NCBI GenBank assembly: GCA_963402885.1
Contig: OY727093.1
Location: 14,749,501 to 14,813,500 of the forward strand
Direction: 5' to 3'
Length of the DNA stretch: 64,000 nucleotides
DNA from: Antedon bifida
Lineage: Eukaryota; Echinodermata; Crinoidea; Comatulida; Antedonidae
Shown: positions 15,201 to 30,200 of the stretch, piece after piece
How the letters are laid out: each line of letters opens with the position of its first letter
Numbering within the stretch: the stretch's first letter is position 1
Notes under the pieces: model-generated
What the model was told of the DNA's origin: nothing
Seen by the model: only the letters and a program-made list of their open reading frames with translations
The model's database searches: none
Program-made: the position numbers and the translations under genes

Positions 15201-18200
15201 ATCAATCACACTCACTGGACTTGAGCCAACACGTCAAGATATGTTAAAGGAAATGTTTAAAACAATTTAAACATAACTGTACATGTAATATTAAATTAGA
15301 AATATGATGTTGTATTAGTTACCTAAAAATGAACCAAAATCTGGTTAGATTTTTAGCTGTTATTTTCCTAAGATGCATTATAGAATGTACTGTAAGTAAT
15401 AAAAAAGGATAAAGTTCGATTTTCGTTTTAATATGTAGAATCTACTTAATCCAATTAACTGTATTAGGGTATTCCTGAATAGAGGTTGGCCATGGTGTTA
15501 AAACATATTATTTCATCTTGTTTATTTCTTTATTTTTGTTTAAAATGTTGTTTGAAAAGTGTTTTCTACTATTAACCCCTTGTTTTTTTAGGATTTTGAC
15601 TGGGGATACAGTACATTAATCCTACCCATATACCACCTATTTCAATATTAGTGAAATGCATTTGAATAATAACACGAAAATAAACCATTTTACTATTAAA
15701 TACATATATGGCATTGGTATCTAAAAAACAAGTATTGACCAACTTGACCAGATTGAAAGGGCTGTGATGATTAACAGTAAAAAGGTCTGGAGCTACAAAT
15801 TGCATTACCTCTGCAGAATTGAAAGAGTTAAAACAGACTAGACATCGATATTGGTAGAGGTCAGGATGGGGAGGGAGACAGGAAGGAGATTAATAATGGT
15901 ATCTTGTATACTATGTGTGAAAACACTGCTCAAACAACACACTCAAGATTAGTCTATAAGTTTGCGGTCACATGTGATTATTCTATATGTCCGTGTTGAT
16001 AAACGTTAACTGTATGGATACCTTTATTAGAAACTAAGCTAGTGTGCTGTTAAACTTATTGACCAGACAGAAAACTTTTGGTTTTAATTTATGAAAATTA
16101 TGGCTATATAGTATCCATATGTCCACAACATTGAGACAATAACGTTTTAATATCTAAAATTATGACCAATTAAGAATAGGTCAGGTTTAAAAGATATTTT
16201 TGAAATGTCTACCTAAAACAAAACAAAATATCTACATTCACATAATTGGTTAAATATAGATGTATTGTTTTGTTAATATTAATTACAACTAAAACAATAT
16301 AATAGTTAATTATATCTCAACCGTAGGTTGTAACAGTAAATATTTTATTTGTATCACCAACTGAATGACTCCTTTCAAGGATTAATAATAACAATTTATC
16401 AAGCTTGGTTAGGGTCTTCATGACAAACAGAGTAGTCGGTTTCTATATCTAATAATATTAAAAGAAAGTAAAAAAAAGTTGTTTGATGCCAAAATGTTAG
16501 TAGTTTCATAGTGGTCATTGTCATTTTACAGGCCTCAAGGTTGTGTTCCTTTGAACAGCTGTGGTCCCATGTTTAAGATCTAAATGCATGTCCTACTCTA
16601 CCTTCTTAGAATAACATACTCATGTGGGAGTTGGACCAGGTTTTATTGACCACTTTGAATGACCATTTCCATGCATCTTAACATTTGTTATTTGTGTATA
16701 TCATTTCATGTCAAATGGTATTGGAAGGGATAGTTGAAATATTAGTGATAGAAAACAAAAGTTTACTTATACTTATAGTTTAAATTGTTGCATTATATTA
16801 TATATTGTCCCTCTGAAAAAATAATTGTTTACATTTTTTTTAATGCCAATTTAATGTCACATAATAGTTATTCACTTTGACCAAAAAGTGTACCAAAAAA
16901 ATGATTTACCTGAAAAAAACTGTAATTTAAAGCAAAAAATAGTCAAATTGGATGCCAGCCAATGGGTTTTTGGTTAAATTTAACAGTTTATTTTGTCATT
17001 TTATAAGTGACTAACTTTGTTAAAACTACAAAATGGCCTATTCAAAGTCTGATTTTATTAATCTTCATTTTTCATGTTTTTGGGGAACAATACATCTTTA
17101 ATTCATTTATTTTTAAAAATTCATATTCAAATCAAGAGATGCAATTTTCAAAATACGAAAACTTGTGGGGGACAAAATATATTAAATAACTAGCAATGGT
17201 ACCCGTCCCATAGCAGTTTTAAGTGTAGTAAAATCTTCTACGAAAATTTCCGTCATTTTCTCATGTGAATGGATGCGTCCAATATTACAAAACTTTACCT
17301 GAACGAATGTTATGCATACATTATACCATACAATTATCATTACTAATGTTGGGTTTAACACTGAAAATAATGGGATCATTTGTATTCAAATGAGAAGACC
17401 ACGTGCAGTTTATAATACAATCGTGTCAACATGTCTCATATCCTCTGTTTAATTTACAAAGTTAAATTAATTTCCCTGTAATGACCATCACAAACTTCGC
17501 TTCACCTTAGGTGTTGATGGTTTTTAACTTTCACCACGGTAAGTGTCAAAATATTTTTTGTGACACATTCTTACGAGAGCTCATATTATTAAAAATACAG
17601 CATGATTAAGCAACCAATTTCAGCCATTGTGATTGGTGTAAAAGTTTAAAGGTTTGTTTTACAGATTGTCATGGTAAAAAAACTCAGAAAAATAGTTAAT
17701 TAAAAGCTAAACATGGGATTATAAATAATAACAATAAATAGAAATACTGTAATGTTGTTTTATAATGAATATGCATTTATATGTTTTAAAAAAAACCAGA
17801 AAAAATGTCTGGCCTAAAAAAATGTTCAGTATATTTAAATGGGAAGAAAATGTATGGCAACATGCTAATGTAAATAAATTGACAACTACTACCTTTCAGA
17901 TATATAAATGGCACTATAAGAAAGATGTTTACTATGGATTAGGCAGGATGTTTTCACAAAAATTAAAAGCAATGGTGGCTGAAGGATTTGTCTGAAATGA
18001 AAGGCAAAAAAATAAGAAACTCTAAATAATCTTCCCTGACAAGCTTTACCACTGGCCACTTCGCTGTAGCCACCCTTGTTTTAACAAATTTAAAATTATC
18101 TATACCTACATTGTGAATATTCATAAACCTATGAACCAATTTAATTTTAAATATGGAATTCTGAAAAAAAAAGGCGTTTTTTTTGTTGAAATGTAGAATA

Positions 18201-21200
18201 AGTTGAAAATTTGATCAAACACCTCAAGTACACCTGACGTGTCCTCCGTGACCCCATATTACTAAGTTGTTCCGGTTTGATCAAATAATGTGTAAGTCCC
18301 TTGTGAGTCACACATGCATAAACACTTCATCTATCATCTTCATTTTGTTGCAAACATGACAGACACAGTCTAAGTTTTGTTTTTAAAATCACAAAATGTT
18401 ACATGATTCATAATGCACATGATTATAAAAAATAAAGGTTAATTTTCATAATTGCATTCTACCTGTTATAGACAATAACATTGAAGATAATTTAGTTTAT
18501 AATGAGTCTTTAATGATGATTATAATATTGACAAAGATAATGACGATAACAATTATTATTTTGAATAAAAAATAAAACCCTGTTCACACCGTCTAGAAAA
18601 ACTATGGTATTAATACACACACTGGGTGTCACCACGTGTGTTTTATATATTTTTCCAGGCGATGTGAAAAGGGTAAAATATATGTCATAAGACAATATAA
18701 AAAAATACAGTGTAGGTTTAATTAATATAAATTAATTTATTGTTGATGATTTTGGTTAGATTATCTAAATCAAATATTTAGTTTGCTTCGTTCTGGGTAA
18801 TATCTGTCCTTAGTCATAATCTGATTTTGCTACGAAATTGGTCAACATGACACTGCAATTGCCTATCTTAACCACTGACCTCCTCTATCCCCTATGTTTA
18901 GTTTTACTGCTGTATATCTAACTCATGCTTAAATGTTGAAAAGCTGCTGCTAGGAATATTGTATATGTATTAATTTGTCCAGCTGTGTATTGTGACAATC
19001 ACTAGTCCCTTTGCATCAGCTTTAGTTGACAGTTTTGTTTAACACCAGCCCGATTCAGGGACTGCAACCTGCGAGCAATTCACCTCTTGTCAATATAACA
19101 TTAAACAGATACCAGCCTAACCATTCCTGTCACGTCATAAATCTAACACATTATTTCGATATCTTCCAATGAGATAAACGCAGTGAATATGAGTAAGTCT
19201 CCCTCGTTAAATCTCCTAGATCTTTTACTCCCTAGACGTACTAACGTCATTTCCTTCGCAGAATGTTTTTGGACAGCATTGTATGTGACTGCAGCAAACC
19301 GGCGATTCCCAGTGCGGCGATCATGACTTAGATACATCTATGCTGTATAATACGGACAATTGCTTCAATTACACTATCACAAACAAATGATCACAACCAG
19401 GTTTAGTATAGATAGGCTTTATTAGGTATCACACGCATAGACTTTGAATTGTTATGTCGGACATGTGCTTTTCACTCTTGATTAAGTCTCTCGAGCAACA
19501 CTCAAATAATATTTCATCTGACAACTACCGCCAGCACATTTTATTTCCATCAAATTACTCAAGAACCTATAAACTAGATGGCTAAACATAGACCATGGTA
19601 TGAAAATATTATTGTATTTTTAGATAGGTACTATAAATGTATACACACCTGGACTAGTTGTATGTCAACGTGTATTAAACTTGGCATACACAATGTAAAT
19701 ATATTAATTATTAATAGACAAACTGTCAATATTTTTAACATAATACAATATATTTGTAAGTAAAGGAAATCCAGGGTCAAGGAAGTTCAGCATACAGACT
19801 TTCGTAGCCAGGTAATTTAATGATAAAAATACCATGTGGAAAAATGTATATCTTTGTATGTCCCAAAATACTATTTAATTTATGCATTTAATTAGAAGAA
19901 ATTGCTACTTTCTTGTTTGATAGTTTATTTGTTTGTAAAGTAGTTTTGAAGTAGTTTCATGATAACCCTACAGTAATCATTAAATGTTGTCTTGAAAATA
20001 CTAATAGGAAAAAATGTTATTGAATAGAAAGTAGGTTACACAATTCCAAAAAAAATAGACAGAAACTTTTAAAAAAAAGGTATAAGAATAAGGAGTGGAT
20101 CACGATAAAAACTTGAGTGCCAGCTCCTTTAGTTTTGACGCAGTACCAGGAAATCTGTGTACGATGAGAGAATCTTCAGAGGACAAAGCAAATAGGTACC
20201 TCTAACATAGCGAGTCTCTAAAGACATTGGGATTAAGGTGTTAACATACTGTTTCCTGGTTAATGATACCTATGAATTTGTACAGGAAACTCAGTAGGCT
20301 TACTATTGAAACATACATCCGTGACCTTATTGCAACAACCCTGACTATAGAGGGCAGTAAATGCACAACACTGTCTTCAGCCAAACTAATAATTACATTA
20401 TAAGTGAGTCATCCAATCCAACAAATGGATTATGTTGATTCAAAATCAGATAACTTCAATTAAAGATTTCCTTTAAAAAGTTTTGAATCGTCTTCTTCAC
20501 CTGAAGAAGTTCCACAATATTACTTAGAACTGGTAAATTGGTAAATTAAACTTTTACAATCATACAAAATACATTCAATATTTAATGCAAAGTTTGTAAT
20601 GTGTACGACATTTTTAAAATTGTCGAATAATTTGAAATGAAATTGAAAAAGTGCAAATTTCAAGGACACTTACTACTTAGAACTGGTATTGGTAAATAAC
20701 CTTTTATAATTAACCATATAAAATACATTCTCAATTATGCAAATAAAGGATAATGTTTTACAATTTTTAAATAATTTGTCATGTATTACGTGAACTGGAA
20801 GAGTGCGAATTTCAAGATAGGACACAATACTACTTAGAACTGGTATTGGTAAATTAAACTTTACAATTTTTAATCATACAAAATTCACTATTATGCAAAG
20901 TTTAAAATGTAGACAACATTTAAAAAAAAATAATTTGTTGATTTATTTATGTGAAGTGAAAGAGTGCGAAGTTGAAGATAGGAAATCAGAGCTTCTTTTC
21001 AAATTACAGTGAAAGCGAGGCTTAAAGAAGGTGTTAAATGATGAAATGTCCCAGTTTGCCAAACAGCACTTTAATATTGAACCCCGCCTATTTGAATCTA
21101 GGTTAAAGTATAAATTTAGAAGATAAATAAATAACTGTTAATATATAAATTCCAAAGGGACGTCCTTACCCAGAAGTATGACACTGCTAATTATAATCAT

Positions 21201-24200
21201 CACATGATTTTTAAAAATGTAAACCTGTAAACAAAAATACTATATTTATGAGTTTAATTAGAAGAAATCAGTGCCACTCTCTTGTGTTTATTAATTTCAT
21301 TTTGACATAGTTTCATGATAAACAGCGTAAACATTGTCATTGTTTTCCGTCGCAATTTAGTTTTTTAAATTGAGATCCAATTACTGTTACCAATACCTTT
21401 TTTCTCAATAATTAGTTATTTTATTAGTTTGTATGTAAAAATGCATCTTCTATCGGGGTTGTATCACTATACAGGTATTAAACAATTCCAGAATTGTGTA
21501 AATGAATCATGAATACACTTTGCTGGATTATCTGCTCTCCACTATATTGAATATGTGGAATACAAGAAAAAATATGAAATATCTTGACTATAAATGTATA
21601 TCACAAATATTATCGTCCACAAGATGGCTATTTCTATTCCGATAGACAGATCCAGAAGAAAGAACAGTACATGTCACTCAAACAAACTATACTAAAAATA
21701 GATTTCATTTATGTGTTTCAAACAATATATTTAGCAAATCAAAATAAATTATCAAAGGACAAAGCAAAGCTGAGTGAGCTTGTCTAACAGAAAAGTAGGC
21801 CAGTTAAAAGACTTCTCAGAAAAAAAACAAGAACAAAAGAAAAAAAGTGCAACACACAAGGTGTCTATGTGCTTGCAAGCAGGCAGGCACAGTGAATCCA
21901 AACTCAAATTGAAGGTTTAGTTACAAATGAGTCACAGGGCAAAATATATACAACCTACAAAGTTGAATAACAATTCATTAAGAAAAAGTAGTTGTTTCAA
22001 TAGGTCACTTTGTATGCTGTTTGTGATTCTTTTTATTAAGAATTACCCAACTTGATCAAAGTCTGTAAAAACATATGCCACTGAAGTTTGTCAATTTCAA
22101 CTGGACTTTTACAGTTTCCAAACACTATTACAACACACCCATGGTTGTCACTCCTACCGTTTCCCAATTTTATGGTAATTGGTGTTATTGGTCAGGTGCA
22201 GATCCAGGGTTTAAAATAGGGGGGGGGGGGAGCTCAGACACCAAGTATTTGAGAAGCAAATTTCAGTAAATGACACCCCTAGATGGATGGCAATGGTATT
22301 TTAGCACATAAAATTCATGATAAAATGACACCTCCCATTATACTAGTCTAGTTGGCCCGGAAATGACACATGTGTTGCGCGCAGCAATCAGCAAAATTCT
22401 GGCCGGTAAACAGTGTGACGTAACATTTGTTTGCATATGTAATGCATGTTCTGTGTATGGGAACAGTTGATTGTTTGATCGATCTTCACACAGATGGTGT
22501 TTTGTTTTGAGTTCAATGCGTAGTCAGTATTTCATTTTTTTTAAATAGGTACAAAAGACGTCTTTTAGGTGGGGGTGCTAAAGCCTGTGCCTGTTGGTGT
22601 AAGATATACAAATGTACTCATCATAATGGTATTTATGCAAAAGCTAAATTATTTCAAACTAAATATTCATTTTTAATGTTGTTATCATGAATTGAATAGA
22701 AGTAAAATACCTGTCCATATCTAGCAGCTATATGGAGGAGAGACCATCTATTGTCCTGAACCTCCAACTCCGCAACTGAACTGGTTTCACTTATCAACCA
22801 TTCCATACAAATGTTCTGCCCATGCTATGTAAATAAGTGGATAATTCATTACAAAAAGAAACTATAATAGTTGGACCATGGAGGTATAATAATTGTATAC
22901 CTCCATGGTTGGAGGGAGGGGAGGACGGTTATAAAACATAAATTGATAAAACAATACTGTATTTAGCAGAGTTTTGATAACATCTGTCTACCTGGATTCC
23001 AATTCTGGTGGTGGACATTTGATTTCATTCACAATATACATTGTATAATGTGAATGTATAGATATTTTGAACGACCACCTGTTTGAACTAAAATAACCAT
23101 TGCAATATAATGACATATAAATAATCAATTTAAACACACTGATATAAATAAAAAAATTGTGTAGATAGATTTTCAAGATATGATCTACAGGTCTCTTAGG
23201 ACCATTCTGTGGTTAATTTTGACCTTGAATTCAGGCCAAAAAAAAAAGATATTAATATTACAAAAAATAATTACATTTTTTTTAATAAATATAATATAAT
23301 AATTATAGTTCAGTGGCATTCAACACCTGTATGACGCCAATAAGTATCTTATTTCAAATCTAATAAATGTTTGACAGATAGAGATCCGATTGGCTAATTA
23401 ATTTACCAATAGGAAACTCTAAATTAACACTACACTATCAACAGCTGCAATAAACACATTTTAATACCTAATAATTTAAAAGTAAATTCAGGCTCGATAT
23501 TGGAGATAATCCAAAAGATAATGACTTTAAACTATGCATCAACTCCACCCATATAAAGTCATGGCTGTATGAATATTATAAACGTTGTCATTGGATATGC
23601 AAACAACAAGATAATACGCCATAAACCATAACTCTCTAGGGGGATAAACCGTGATCATCATTATCTGAAGACTGACTTCTTTATCGTGTTGTACAGTGCC
23701 AGGTACAGTAATATTGTAGCGGCTGAATACATATTACAAATAGATAGAGTAGCATGCCCAAGGATACAAGTTATGACCAACTGATGATTGAACTTTTGAT
23801 CTCAGGCCTTAAGATATATGCTTTACCATTGCGCCACACTTTCAAATTCCCAAGTGGTATGCACTACTTCTTTTAACCTCTACTGGTTCTAATGTGTAAC
23901 TGACTCCGTAAACAATTAATTTATTCTTGTTGGGGATACATTCCAAATATAGAATTTTTAAATAAAAGCACATGATAAATCATAATTAACGCAATTATCA
24001 GTTAATTAAAAAATCAAAATGTCTACTGGTCAAATCAGGTCATTTACCCAAACAGGTTCAATCACTGCAAATAGCACATTTTTACTCTTTAACAAGACAC
24101 TTTATCTTTTTATTCAGGTGTTCACCTTACATTTTCCCCACGCCCACGTGCCCATACATGTACATAAGTACGATAAGTAGAAACAGCATCTACTACAGTA

Positions 24201-27200
24201 GATCTACTAAGAATCTAGTATCTATTTTTTGTGCAAAACAGATATTTTTACAATAACTATTTTGATTCTCTTTTCATATACATATACAAAATACCAAATC
24301 ACATTTTGATTTTAAAGTTGTTTTAATGTATAGTTTTTTTTTCCAAGGAAGCTCTAAAATATTGCTGTTTATGTCCTTCGAGATGACATACGACAAGATT
24401 TGTTTGCGGCTTTACTGCTAGCAAACATAAAGTACAAGGCTACTATAAAAAACTCACTAGTATTTCCAAACAGAACACTGTAGCTTCATAAGGCTTCCAT
24501 ATTGTTTGAAAGTTTGCATTGGTTATTTTGATATGGTGATCGTTCACAAATAATGAGATCCCACTTTTTGTTTTGCGTGATTCAGGAAAGTAAGTGGGAG
24601 AATTAAATTTTGAATACAGAATTTACAGAAAACAATACTTCTTCCAAAGTGAATATATATTTACTGGAAAATTCTCACAGTAACACCACATAAACTGAGC
24701 GTCTCAATGCTTTCATTACTCGGTTGGGAAACAATTTTTTGCATTTGGTGTTAAATGAATAGAAGTACCTCAGAAACCATTTGGCTTACAAGGATAATTT
24801 TAAAGCTTGAAATTAGATACAACACAACAATCTGAAACTCTTGCAAAAAAAAAAAATTATAGCCCAACTCTTGTGAAATGCCTATCGTGGATGGTGCCTA
24901 TGATGTTGTCGACATACAGCTTAACAGCGCATGCGTTGATAAGAAGCCTGTGTGGACGGTCCGCGGTTTAACGGCAGAAAAGATGGAATGTTTGATGTCA
25001 GAGTATCCTTCTAATTATTTAATCTATAATTTACAATACCTTCACTGCCAATGCTGTGGGTGTTAAACAGTCATTATTTTCCCTCTGTAGAAGATCAGGA
25101 CTGACTCTTGCTAAGAGATACTGCAGACACTCCAAGTGGCCAAACTTTGCAGCTACGTGCAGCAGCGTGTTGCCCTTTAAGTCCGATATACTGCATAGGC
25201 TTTCATTTGAATCTAGAAAGTATTTCTAAAAAGGAAAATATTTGATGTGTATGTTTATCTTTATCAAAGTGTCATCCGGATGTAATAAATTAAAATGGAA
25301 AAGTTTCGCTTTGTTGATCCAAATAGGAAACATTAATGTTGTATATCGAAATGTTTCACTGAATATTGTATAAGCTTCTTTTAATATTATGCATCCAGTC
25401 TCGTATGACATCATTTCAGCATGACATCATTTCAATATAACATTTTGATGTTTCCTCATCGGAATCTGTAAACATCATTTTTGTTTCCCTTCCCTCCATG
25501 TAAAATGTAGTGCTGATCAAAAATGAAACAAATATAAAACTGAATGTTAAAATGAACATTATGATTAATATAAATATTCCATTAAATCATTTAAACATTG
25601 TTTTTGTACATGTTGACCTGAAAAGGTGGCTGAAACGAATAGTATGCATTTGGATATGAATTTACATTATGTAAGCAAAACATGTATTTGTAAGCTCAGA
25701 GTTTGCGCAAACAAGCTGCTACTGCACAGCCACAACCATTAAGCGTGGTTCCCACTAGAACGCAGCGCATCGTAACATAGCAAAGCAAAGCAAAGCGCTG
25801 TATTGTGTAATCACAAGTGGGAACCAATGACGCAACAGTGCTGCAAAACATCACTACGGAAAATCAAATCAGTTTGATTTCATGCAACAACGCAAGGAAA
25901 ACATAGTACAGTGTGTACTCAAAAAGTATGCGGGAGAAACGAGGTCAAAGTATACGGCAACTAACGTTTACGCGCAACAAGCAGGTTTGATTTCACACAG
26001 GCGGGGCCAACACAATTATTGGAAGGGCATTTCCTTATGTTTCGTCTGTTGCGTTGCATTGCTAGTGGGAATCAAGCTTTAGTTAAACCTAAAAAATTGG
26101 AATGAAAAATGAACATTATTTACCATTTTGTTCAAATCGCCATTCATTGTAGCTTTCACAAGCAATCGCTCATTACTCAACTGCTTTTCATAATTGTCCT
26201 TAGAGGGCGCTTTTGAAGGAATCCTGTCTTCAGTTGACTGTTTGACATGGTGATCTTGAGGTGGTACATTCTCTTTATGTTTGGTCTTTGACCTTGGAGA
26301 ATTCTTGCTTTCGGTACCTTTTCCTACTAAAATTGGTATAAAAATAGTATCACTATTTAAGGTTTAGAAAGAATAATGTCTTATTAGTGTACCAAGATCA
26401 TGTGACTGTGACTGAGTAAGAAAAGCACCTCTGTGAATAGGATTATCACCTATTGGAAGAATGATCCAATTCAATCAACCAATTAAGAATTATAAAAAAT
26501 TGTCATACTAATTTTCATTTTTTATTTTTTTGTATATGCATCGAACAGCGAGTAATACACCAATTACAGTATGGATAAAATATATAATTTATCATGGTTA
26601 TATATATATAGTCTCATTTGAGGCTTTGGGAATGGAGTTAAAAGATTTAAAAGTCACAACTCTGGCACTAGGTCAGTATTGAACCTCGGACCTTGGGATT
26701 GGAAGGCAAGCACGCTAAGCATGCTACAGCACCACTATTTCCCTCTCTATGGCTATTGTTTATGTAAATTATCTTGTTTTTATCTTGATAATCCTTACTT
26801 CATAGCTTAAGGGTCCTGCTATTAACCTTTTTCCCCTTTATACTGTAGTAAACATTGTTTGATCTTGTCTACTTTATTTATATGGCAATAAAAATTACAT
26901 GCTATTGTGCCTAAATAAACGAAAAGTCTTCAGGTCAGTTACAATAAAATCTTGCATAGAGATGAAAATCATACTACCTGATTGTTTTTCTGTTCCATTT
27001 GTTCTATGAGTTGGTAATTTTTGTTTATCCTCCTGAATTGATTTGTCAACAGTTACTGATGAACTTACATTATCCGTTCCTGTTTCAGTTTTTTGTTCTG
27101 TTTGTCGAGTTGTTCGATATACTTTTGAGCTTTTTAACAAATTTGCTACTAATACTTTCAATTGTTTTGTTTTGCTGAATTTTACCTTACTATTACCGCC

Positions 27201-30200
27201 TGGTGAATGCCAGTCAGTGCTGTTATCACCGTTTCTATATTTATCAGTTTTCCCATTTTTAGGATTCCATTTACGCTTTTGTTTTGAAAGATGTTCATCG
27301 TATTTGGATATTGCTTCAAATTCTTCAATGAATTTTTGCAATTCCTCTGAATTGATATCAAAATTCAATACATCGTTATCAATTTCAGTTGAGTTTGTTG
27401 CGAGTAACGAGTCAAATAGCGCCTCCTTTTCATCGACATCATCCCCTTTGTTTGCATCATGTGACTGATTACCGTTAATAGTTTCCTCTAAGATGGTTTT
27501 TGTTCCGTCCATGCATTCAGTTAGATCAATCGATGGTAAACCAAGTAAATATGTTTCAGTATTCATTGCATCTTTATGTTCAGGAGACGTAAAGAGAAGA
27601 GCATCTGTAAAATACAAACAAATTTGATCAAATAAAAATATACAATGATCAGAATAAATTCAATACTATAAGACAAAATGCTAAAGAAAACAAATACAGT
27701 ATGCAATAAACTTTGTATATATTTACATAAAAACCCAGAAGCAATTGATCAACAAATCAAATCAGTTGATTAGTAGCATATGATACATAGTATGTAAATG
27801 TAAAACAAACAGTATACATCCTAATTAGCATATGATAACAAATTCATTTCCCAATAGACATACTCACTACCAAATACTTATTATCATACCACAGAAGCAT
27901 AGATCACTGACAGATATGTAGTATTAGATTCGTTGACATCGTCATTAGTAAATATATTATGTTAACCAAAACGTTCAATCGCAATGAGCTTATAGCATAC
28001 CAAGAGAATTACTGTGCGCAAACCAGAATATGAAATATGAAAAATAAAACTGACATTTACAGTACTATGATTAAATTACACCGAGAAGCGTAAAATCTCA
28101 ATACAATGCATCTCAACATTTTCTGAGATGTCTGAATATACAGTTTTGTTATATAAAATAGATTTTGAAATAGAAATAAAGCACTTTATTATAAATATTC
28201 AATTATAAATAGCTATAAGAAAAATGAAATATTCCAATAATCAAGCAAAATGTAAAAATGTGTGTGAAAACCAGATGTAAGATGGTTAGGATGAATATTC
28301 ATGAGATATACATATAAACACAGCAAACCACATGATTTATTACTCTACCTCCATTGGCTGATTGCCTCAAATGTTTGCCTTTACAATGAAAAAAAATAAA
28401 TAAATATAAAAGAAATATATAAATCATGCAAATGTGCAGGGTACTACAAATTTTAATCTGAAAATAACAAATTATAATAAATTATAAATTAAATATAAAA
28501 TTAAATTTGGATTATGAGAAATCAAAATATAAAATAAATGAAAGGAGACACAGTAAAAATAAATGTCATTTCTCTCCACAATCAGTACACTCTAATCCTC
28601 AATGTACAGTAGTAGTGCAAGAATAACGTTGTTTACTGTCAATATACAGTTGTACTCTAAATGTCTGAAACTTGAAAACCAGTCCCACACGCATTAAATC
28701 AAAAAAGTTATCGCAAAATGTCCATTTTATCAATTTTTATTAATTTTATCAATGCTGATATCTGAGTGTATTAGTGGCAATACAGAAAACATAGATTTTG
28801 CTGTATCATACTCATGTAAACCTGGCATTCCAATCTTGGTTAAATCCCAAGTTTCCTTAGCACACTTCAGGGAAATCTCCACACATTATTTTGCAGAAAA
28901 CCCTATCCATGTACCTCTCAATGACTTATTCCATTACTTGTATATGTCTACTCAATGTAAGCCTGGCTGCTTCCAAGTGTGAATGCTTATCCTAATACTT
29001 ATATTAGCAAAGGTCTACTCATAAAAACTTGGTTTTATTTCCCTTACAATCTGTTGCAAGAAATCTATATAAATTATCTAGCAAAACCTCTATTGAGGGA
29101 TCTCTCTTTAATGGATAATGGATTCATATTTATATAGTATTTAAATACAATCTTTCAATGTGCAGAGTATTAGATATTACATATACAACTAGAAAGCCAC
29201 TTCGAGAGTGCCTACTGTAAAATTCTTCTTCATCAGATTTAGTCACCGGAAAGTGTGTGTCTTAATGCTGTGTGTGATTTAGGCTAATTTCACTACAAGC
29301 ATGTCTATGCGAGTTTGGTGTAATATGTAACCCGTATGTTTTAAAATTACTGTAAGACTGCTCACCGGCTTTTGAAATTTCTGTCTTATCTTTTAACACT
29401 AGCAAGTCTGAAAATAATTTTTAAAAGTGGTCCAGAATTGGGACCGTGGTCCAGATTGCCTCCAAAATTTAATGGAGTGGTCCTTGACCACATATCTATC
29501 TGTATTTTCATTTTGGGAAAGATCTTGTAATTACTTTTTGAGTAATCCTGCTAACAAACAAACAAACTAGCCCCCAATTTTCAATTTGGCCAAGTAACAA
29601 ACACACGCGACCGATTACATATACCTCCTTGGCGGAGGTAAATAACCATTATCTCCAAAAGGGTTCATTCATGCCATCAAACGGCACTGCTTCTGTCCAC
29701 AACGACAAAGGCCGACATGGACCAGTATGCTAAGCAACAACATACTTTCCCGACAGTTCATGTGAGAATCTTTATATCAATAACCCAGCAAATAAATATC
29801 AAATAACTTGTAAGTTCTAATAAACCATTTCTGTATTAAACTATTCTTAAATCTAAAGACATTTTATAATGATATTCTGGTTAAAGTCATGTAATTAATT
29901 AATTCTTTTAAAACGTTTTCTTGTAAGTCCTTTATAATCTAGATAACGCTGGTAACCCCTATCAATATAGATCCTATTTAAATTGTATCATTACTCATTA
30001 GCAGGGTTCAGATAATAACTGACCATTGACATTCCTTTTATAAATCAACAATACCTTTACTTCCAGAAGCTGGGATAAAGAAAATCAATACACCTAACAT
30101 CTCTTAAGCTCATTAAGAATAAAAGCTTATTAAAGTAAGTACACTTCTATAAAGACTAACAACATTCTATCTAATTAAGGACTTAGGATACCGTACAGCT

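Larger units (their letters stand above)
7611..22710 (-). other. SNCAIP intron 6, 15.1 kb
   Basis: The largest intron. It holds an M3 copy (8049), an S4-like open island (7857-8048), two GC-richer open islands (9483-9674, 19143-19337) and tRNA-like repeats. It also holds a foldback MITE (11801), two diverged tandem arrays (14839, 20521) and a hAT-like element (22193). No complete nested gene could be supported. Confidence 0.7.
22825..25039 (-). other. SNCAIP intron 5
   Basis: 2.2 kb, AT-rich. Holds the hairpin at 22875 and a tRNA-like repeat at 23755-23842. No gene seen. Confidence 0.65.

Noticed and set aside
20521-20985. CRISPR-like array.
   Set aside because: Units are about 155 bp, diverged throughout, with no short identical repeats or unique spacers.
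27043-27468. 141-codon plus-strand open frame.
   Set aside because: It is the antisense of SNCAIP exon 3, whose splice sites and phases support the minus strand.
28752-28982. Plus-strand open frame with a repeated CKPG motif.
   Set aside because: The repetition is a degraded short DNA repeat in an intron; no splice or domain support.
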